Source: an uncultured Ruminococcus sp.
Lineage (GTDB): Bacteria > Bacillota > Clostridia > Oscillospirales > Ruminococcaceae
DNA: 8,495 bases
Assembly (NCBI GenBank): GCA_937901485.1
Contig: CALGTT010000295.1
Coordinates: 1 to 8,495, forward strand
Direction of reading: 5' to 3'
The position numbers and the translations under genes were made by a program. The first letter of the stretch is position 1, and each line of letters opens with the position of its first letter. Positions 7,101 to 8,495 of the stretch are shown piece by piece. The notes beneath the pieces are model-generated. The model had not been told where the DNA came from, did no database searches, and worked only from the letters and a program-made list of their open reading frames with translations.

Positions 7101-7346
7101 CATTCCTGTTTCCGGCGCAGTCACGGTAACAGAAACGGTATCCGTGTTATCCTTAAGGAATACGTAGCCCTTGCCGGAATATCCGGACTGTTCGGAAAGC
7201 ACCTCCGCAGAACCCGTCTGCGTGCCATCCTCAAACTCGAACTTTGTTGCAGCAGCAACAGTTCCAAACGGAACTGCGAGCAGGCAGTTGGCAGCCATCG
7301 CACATGCCATACCCCCGCCAAGAATTTTTTTCTTCAGCATATACAT
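4161..7346 (-). CDS. Secreted dockerin-bearing bifunctional mannanase (CBM35-like, GH26, unassigned module, GH5_8-like)
   Basis: A 1061-residue exported enzyme for mannan degradation. Order: signal peptide (1 to about 33, KKK, hydrophobic core, VAAA cleavage area); CBM35-like module (about 34-153); GH26 (about 158-500) with FRPFHE acid/base Glu334 and ALTE nucleophile Glu440; Thr/Pro/Glu linker (512-528); unassigned module (about 531-662); linker (664-678); GH5 resembling subfamily 8 mannanases (about 680-962) with NEW acid/base Glu804, HMYEY and GEF nucleophile Glu899; linker with three TNP repeats (979-987); type I-like dockerin (about 993-1054) with calcium loops at 999-1010 and 1033-1044. 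Both domains are retaining endo-beta-mannanase families with intact catalytic pairs. The dockerin implies attachment to a cohesin scaffold outside the cell. AAGGAAGG precedes ATG 7346 by 4-7 nt; an ATG two codons later (MLKKK) is also possible. The gene has its own promoter and terminator. Confidence 0.93.
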   Translation of the reverse strand: MYMLKKKILGGGMACAMAANCLLAVPFGTVAAATKFEFEDGTQTGSAEVLSEQSGYSGKGYVFLKDNTDTVSVTVTAPETGMYELSIGYASPYGDKIQGLEINGVNQGNVSYPEGTTFEEVKFGTVKLNKGDNEVTIVGSWGWTLFDYVSIEAAEIGELECSNKLSDPKATKEAQGLMNYMATVYGDYIISGQQETYGGGHNGNYEWEFDYLEDLTGKVPAVRGFDFMNYNPLYGWNDGTTERVIEWANERGGIATASWHINVPKDFASYTLGEKLDWSKCTYGTATDFSPAKVISDKDSKEYKYFMECVDMLAAELKKTQDAGVPILFRPFHEAEGAGGETGSWFWWGKDGSGTYKALWKLLYTTLTEEYGLHNLIWEFNSYTYGKSANWYPGDDCVDIVGYDKYNASANNPNESAISSTFFNLVDMYGGAGKIVALTECDTIPSIDAMLEEGAYWSYFCPWYEGDEDGGKFLTLFNNEATLKKVYQHENVITLDELPDYKEYEYTGEEFIPTTTEPTEPTQPTAAPEEGHAKLVEEEGYTAIIFPEAVGSKVYLEVELPSGVSQANGGLGGSVEIDGEYYWVNIQWSASESGKVLVDMTNPLNVTLGTTEITDKDIIKQAIAKIQEQTSFQGQVWWAGTPDGDNAETTGVKITDAYLAAGSGTTDPTEPSTPPVVVEGGFYVDGQTIRDANGNEFIMRGVNIAHCWYKNYTKTSIEAAASLGTNCVRIVCSNGVQWDKTTASELENIIEWCKANKQICVLEVHDATGKDEASAIVAAAEYWTEFKDLLNENKAFVILNIANEWYGQWNSSAWADGCKQAIGVVRDAGIENMIMIDSAGWGQYPTSIKEEGKSVFNADPNKNTVFSIHMYEYAGGNADTIKSNIEGAMQSGAPIVIGEFGNKHTDGDVDEAYLMDYCVDNEIGYIGWSWKGNSGGVEYLDLVSDWEGKILTEWGEIFFNGANGVKESSDLCSVYTASTNPTNPTNPTTPSTGDVAYGDVNCDGTVNLLDVLALNRNLLIGEALTDQGVKNADVDRDNKPTSVDALNILKYTIKLVTSLPV

Positions 7347-7394
7347 TCTTCCTTCCTTAAATTAACTAACACCGTTCATCTCAGTGTTTAATTA

Positions 7395-7423
7395 ATTTTA
7401 GCACGTTTTCTACTATTTGTCAA
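7395..7423 (-). promoter_or_regulatory. Sigma-A-type promoter of the mannanase gene
   Basis: On the - strand: consensus -35 TTGACA (7418-7423), 17-bp spacer, -10 TAAAAT (7395-7400). Transcription would start near 7388, giving a leader of about 42 nt. The leader holds a weak AACAC/GTGTT hairpin just before the RBS. A cre-like sequence (AGAAAACGTGCTAA, 7398-7411) lies between the two promoter boxes. Confidence 0.82.
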
Positions 7424-7455
7424 TATATTTTTGCAAACTTCTGAAATATTATTGT

Positions 7456-7481
7456 AAAAATTGGCGTTTTACACAATTTTT
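7456..7481. repeat. 8-bp inverted repeat upstream of the mannanase promoter
   Basis: AAAAATTG (7456-7463) and CAATTTTT (7474-7481) are perfect inverted copies around a 10-bp centre. An overlapping, imperfect palindrome (ATTGTAAAA against TTTTACACAAT) uses the same DNA. It is centred about 80 bp upstream of the expected transcription start, a place suited to an activator, but no known motif is recognised. Confidence 0.5.
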
Positions 7482-7488
7482 AGGTTAG

Positions 7489-7528
7489 TATTTGTTTATT
7501 TAGCTTAGTGTTTAGTCAGAAACAAATA
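7489..7528. repeat. 9-bp inverted repeat with 22-bp spacer upstream of the mannanase gene
   Basis: TATTTGTTT (7489-7497) and AAACAAATA (7520-7528) are perfect inverted copies. The spacer contains CTTAGTG and TTTAGTC, and TTAGTRTTT recurs at 7485 and 7505. Together with the repeat at 7456-7481 it fills most of the 305-bp gap between the mannanase and tuf genes, in which no ORF or RNA gene is seen. Confidence 0.5.
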
Positions 7529-7582
7529 GAATTTACCTTTGAATCTCTGTATGATACCGCTTCCTTTGCCTGTGTGGGATAT

Positions 7583-7595
7583 CTTAACTGTTAAG
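7583..7595. repeat. 13-bp perfect palindrome CTTAACTGTTAAG
   Basis: Two 6-bp arms (CTTAAC, GTTAAG) around a single T, just beyond the tuf terminator T tract. It is about 160 bp upstream of the mannanase -35 box. Its length and symmetry fit a dimeric repressor or activator site, but chance cannot be excluded. Confidence 0.4.
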
Positions 7596-7603
7596 TAAAC
7601 AAC

Positions 7604-7631
7604 AAAAAGAGAGTGCGAAAAGCACTCTCTT
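7604..7631 (-). terminator. Intrinsic terminator of tuf
   Basis: A perfect 10-bp stem pairs 7622-7631 (AAGAGAGTGC on the - strand) with 7607-7616 around the loop TTTTC, followed by TTTTT and then GTTG. It lies about 20 nt past the tuf stop codon and separates tuf from the mannanase unit. Confidence 0.9.
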
Positions 7632-7651
7632 CTCTGTCAGCAGAAGCTGAA

Positions 7652-8495
7652 TTATTCGTTGATAGCGATAACAACGCCGGAACCAACAGTTCTACCACCC
7701 TCACGGATAGCGAAACGGAGGTTCTGCTCGATAGCGATAGGAGTGATCAGCTCAACATCCATCTCTACGTTGTCGCCAGGACGGCACATTTCTACGCCCT
7801 CCGGCAGAGTTACGATACCAGTAACGTCAGTTGTTCTGAAATAGAACTGCGGTCTGTAGTTGTTGAAGAACGGTGTGTGACGGCCGCCTTCTTCCTTCTT
7901 CAGAACGTAAACCTGACCCTTGAACTTTGTGTGGGGGTTGATGGAGCCGGGCTTGCAGAGAACCTGTCCTCTTTCAACGTCCTTTCTCTGAACACCACGG
8001 AGCAGAGCACCTACGTTGTCACCAGCCTCAGCAAAGTCGAGCTGCTTTCTGAACATTTCCAGACCAGTTACTGTAGTCTTGGAGCTCTCTTCCTTCAGAC
8101 CAACGATCTCAACTTCCTCACCTACGTTCAGACGGCCTCTCTCTACACGGCCTGTTACTACAGTACCACGGCCAGAGATGGTCATTGTATCCTCGATCGG
8201 CATCAGGAACGGCTTTGCATCGTCTCTCTCAGGAGTCGGAATGTAGGAGTCTACATTCGCCATCAGTTCGAGAATCGGAGCATATGCCGGATCGGACAGA
8301 TCATCGGGAGCGTTCAGAGCTGCCAGAGCAGAGCCCTTTACGATCGGAATATCATCGCCCGGGAATTCATACTCGGACAGAGTATCACGGATGTCCATCT
8401 CAACGAGTTCGAGCAGCTCTTCGTCGTCAACCTGGTCAGCCTTGTTCATGAATACAACGATTGCGGGTACGCCTACCTGACGAGCCAGCAGGATG
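7652..8495 (-). CDS. tuf: Elongation factor Tu, 5' end missing
   Basis: The C-terminal 280 residues of EF-Tu, the GTPase that brings aminoacyl-tRNA to the ribosome. The gene runs off the right edge: the frame continues past the internal ATG at 8449 with ILLARQVGVPAIVVF, so about 120 N-terminal residues, including the G1-G3 GTPase motifs, are outside. The G4 motif NKAD (NKCD in many bacteria) and G5 region GSAL are visible. Domain 2 is marked by SGRGTVVTGRVERG and domain 3 by HTPFFNNYRPQFYFRTTDVTG. The C terminus VIAINE is slightly unusual but the length fits. No truncation or frameshift is seen in the visible part. A terminator follows directly. Confidence 0.98.
   Translation of the reverse strand, partial: ILLARQVGVPAIVVFMNKADQVDDEELLELVEMDIRDTLSEYEFPGDDIPIVKGSALAALNAPDDLSDPAYAPILELMANVDSYIPTPERDDAKPFLMPIEDTMTISGRGTVVTGRVERGRLNVGEEVEIVGLKEESSKTTVTGLEMFRKQLDFAEAGDNVGALLRGVQRKDVERGQVLCKPGSINPHTKFKGQVYVLKKEEGGRHTPFFNNYRPQFYFRTTDVTGIVTLPEGVEMCRPGDNVEMDVELITPIAIEQNLRFAIREGGRTVGSGVVIAINE

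Noticed and set aside
4635..7391. 918-codon open frame on the + strand opposite the mannanase gene
   Set aside because: It lies in exact codon register with the sense gene, so its stops could come only from sense codons TTA, CTA and TCA, which this gene avoids. The translation is rich in Cys, Leu and Ile with no domain, and no RBS or promoter was seen. It reflects codon bias.
7424..7603. Riboswitch or small RNA between tuf and the mannanase gene
   Set aside because: Most of this region lies upstream of the likely mannanase promoter and after the tuf terminator; no conserved riboswitch core or tRNA-like fold was recognised.

Overview
The window looks like a chromosomal segment from a fibre-degrading Firmicute of the Ruminococcaceae, most like a cellulosome-forming Ruminococcus such as R. 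champanellensis or R. flavefaciens. The evidence is a secreted two-catalytic-domain mannanase with a C-terminal dockerin, low-GC Gram-positive style promoters and Shine-Dalgarno sites, a Firmicute-type EF-Tu, and two D,D-carboxypeptidase-like cell-wall genes. The genus is inferred from gene content; no rRNA is present to confirm it.

Left block (1-1511, + strand): the 3' part of a serine D,D-carboxypeptidase (peptidase S11, PBP5/DacA type) overlaps by ATGA a membrane-anchored gene with a VanY-like (M15B) domain. This second gene is broken by a one-base frameshift near 782-785. Separately, its M15 domain appears to have lost two catalytic-site residues. A strong hairpin (1524-1557) lies between this block and the convergent genes to the right.

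Middle block (1562-3917, - strand): a beta-CASP metallo-beta-lactamase-fold protein (CPSF73/YSH1-like RNA-processing family) is followed 31 nt later by an SGNH/GDSL hydrolase, probably as one transcript. Two sigma-A-type promoters precede it, separated by a repeat-rich spacer.

Right block (4161-7346, - strand): a 1061-residue secreted enzyme with the order signal peptide, CBM35-like, GH26, linker, unassigned module, linker, GH5 (subfamily 8-like), TNP linker, dockerin. Both mannanase active sites look intact. It has its own consensus promoter (TTGACA, 17 bp, TAAAAT), a good RBS and a strong terminator. The 250 bp upstream of the promoter is AT-rich and contains several inverted repeats. At the right edge is the 3' two thirds of tuf (EF-Tu), also on the - strand, with its own terminator.

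The blocks appear to be independent units: cell-wall trimming, RNA processing plus an esterase-like protein, mannan degradation at the cell surface, and translation. I see no mobile element, CRISPR array, tRNA, rRNA or defence system. The most unusual points are the degenerate, frameshifted M15 gene coupled to a normal S11 gene, the unassigned module inside the mannanase, and the repeat structures upstream of the mannanase and MBL genes.
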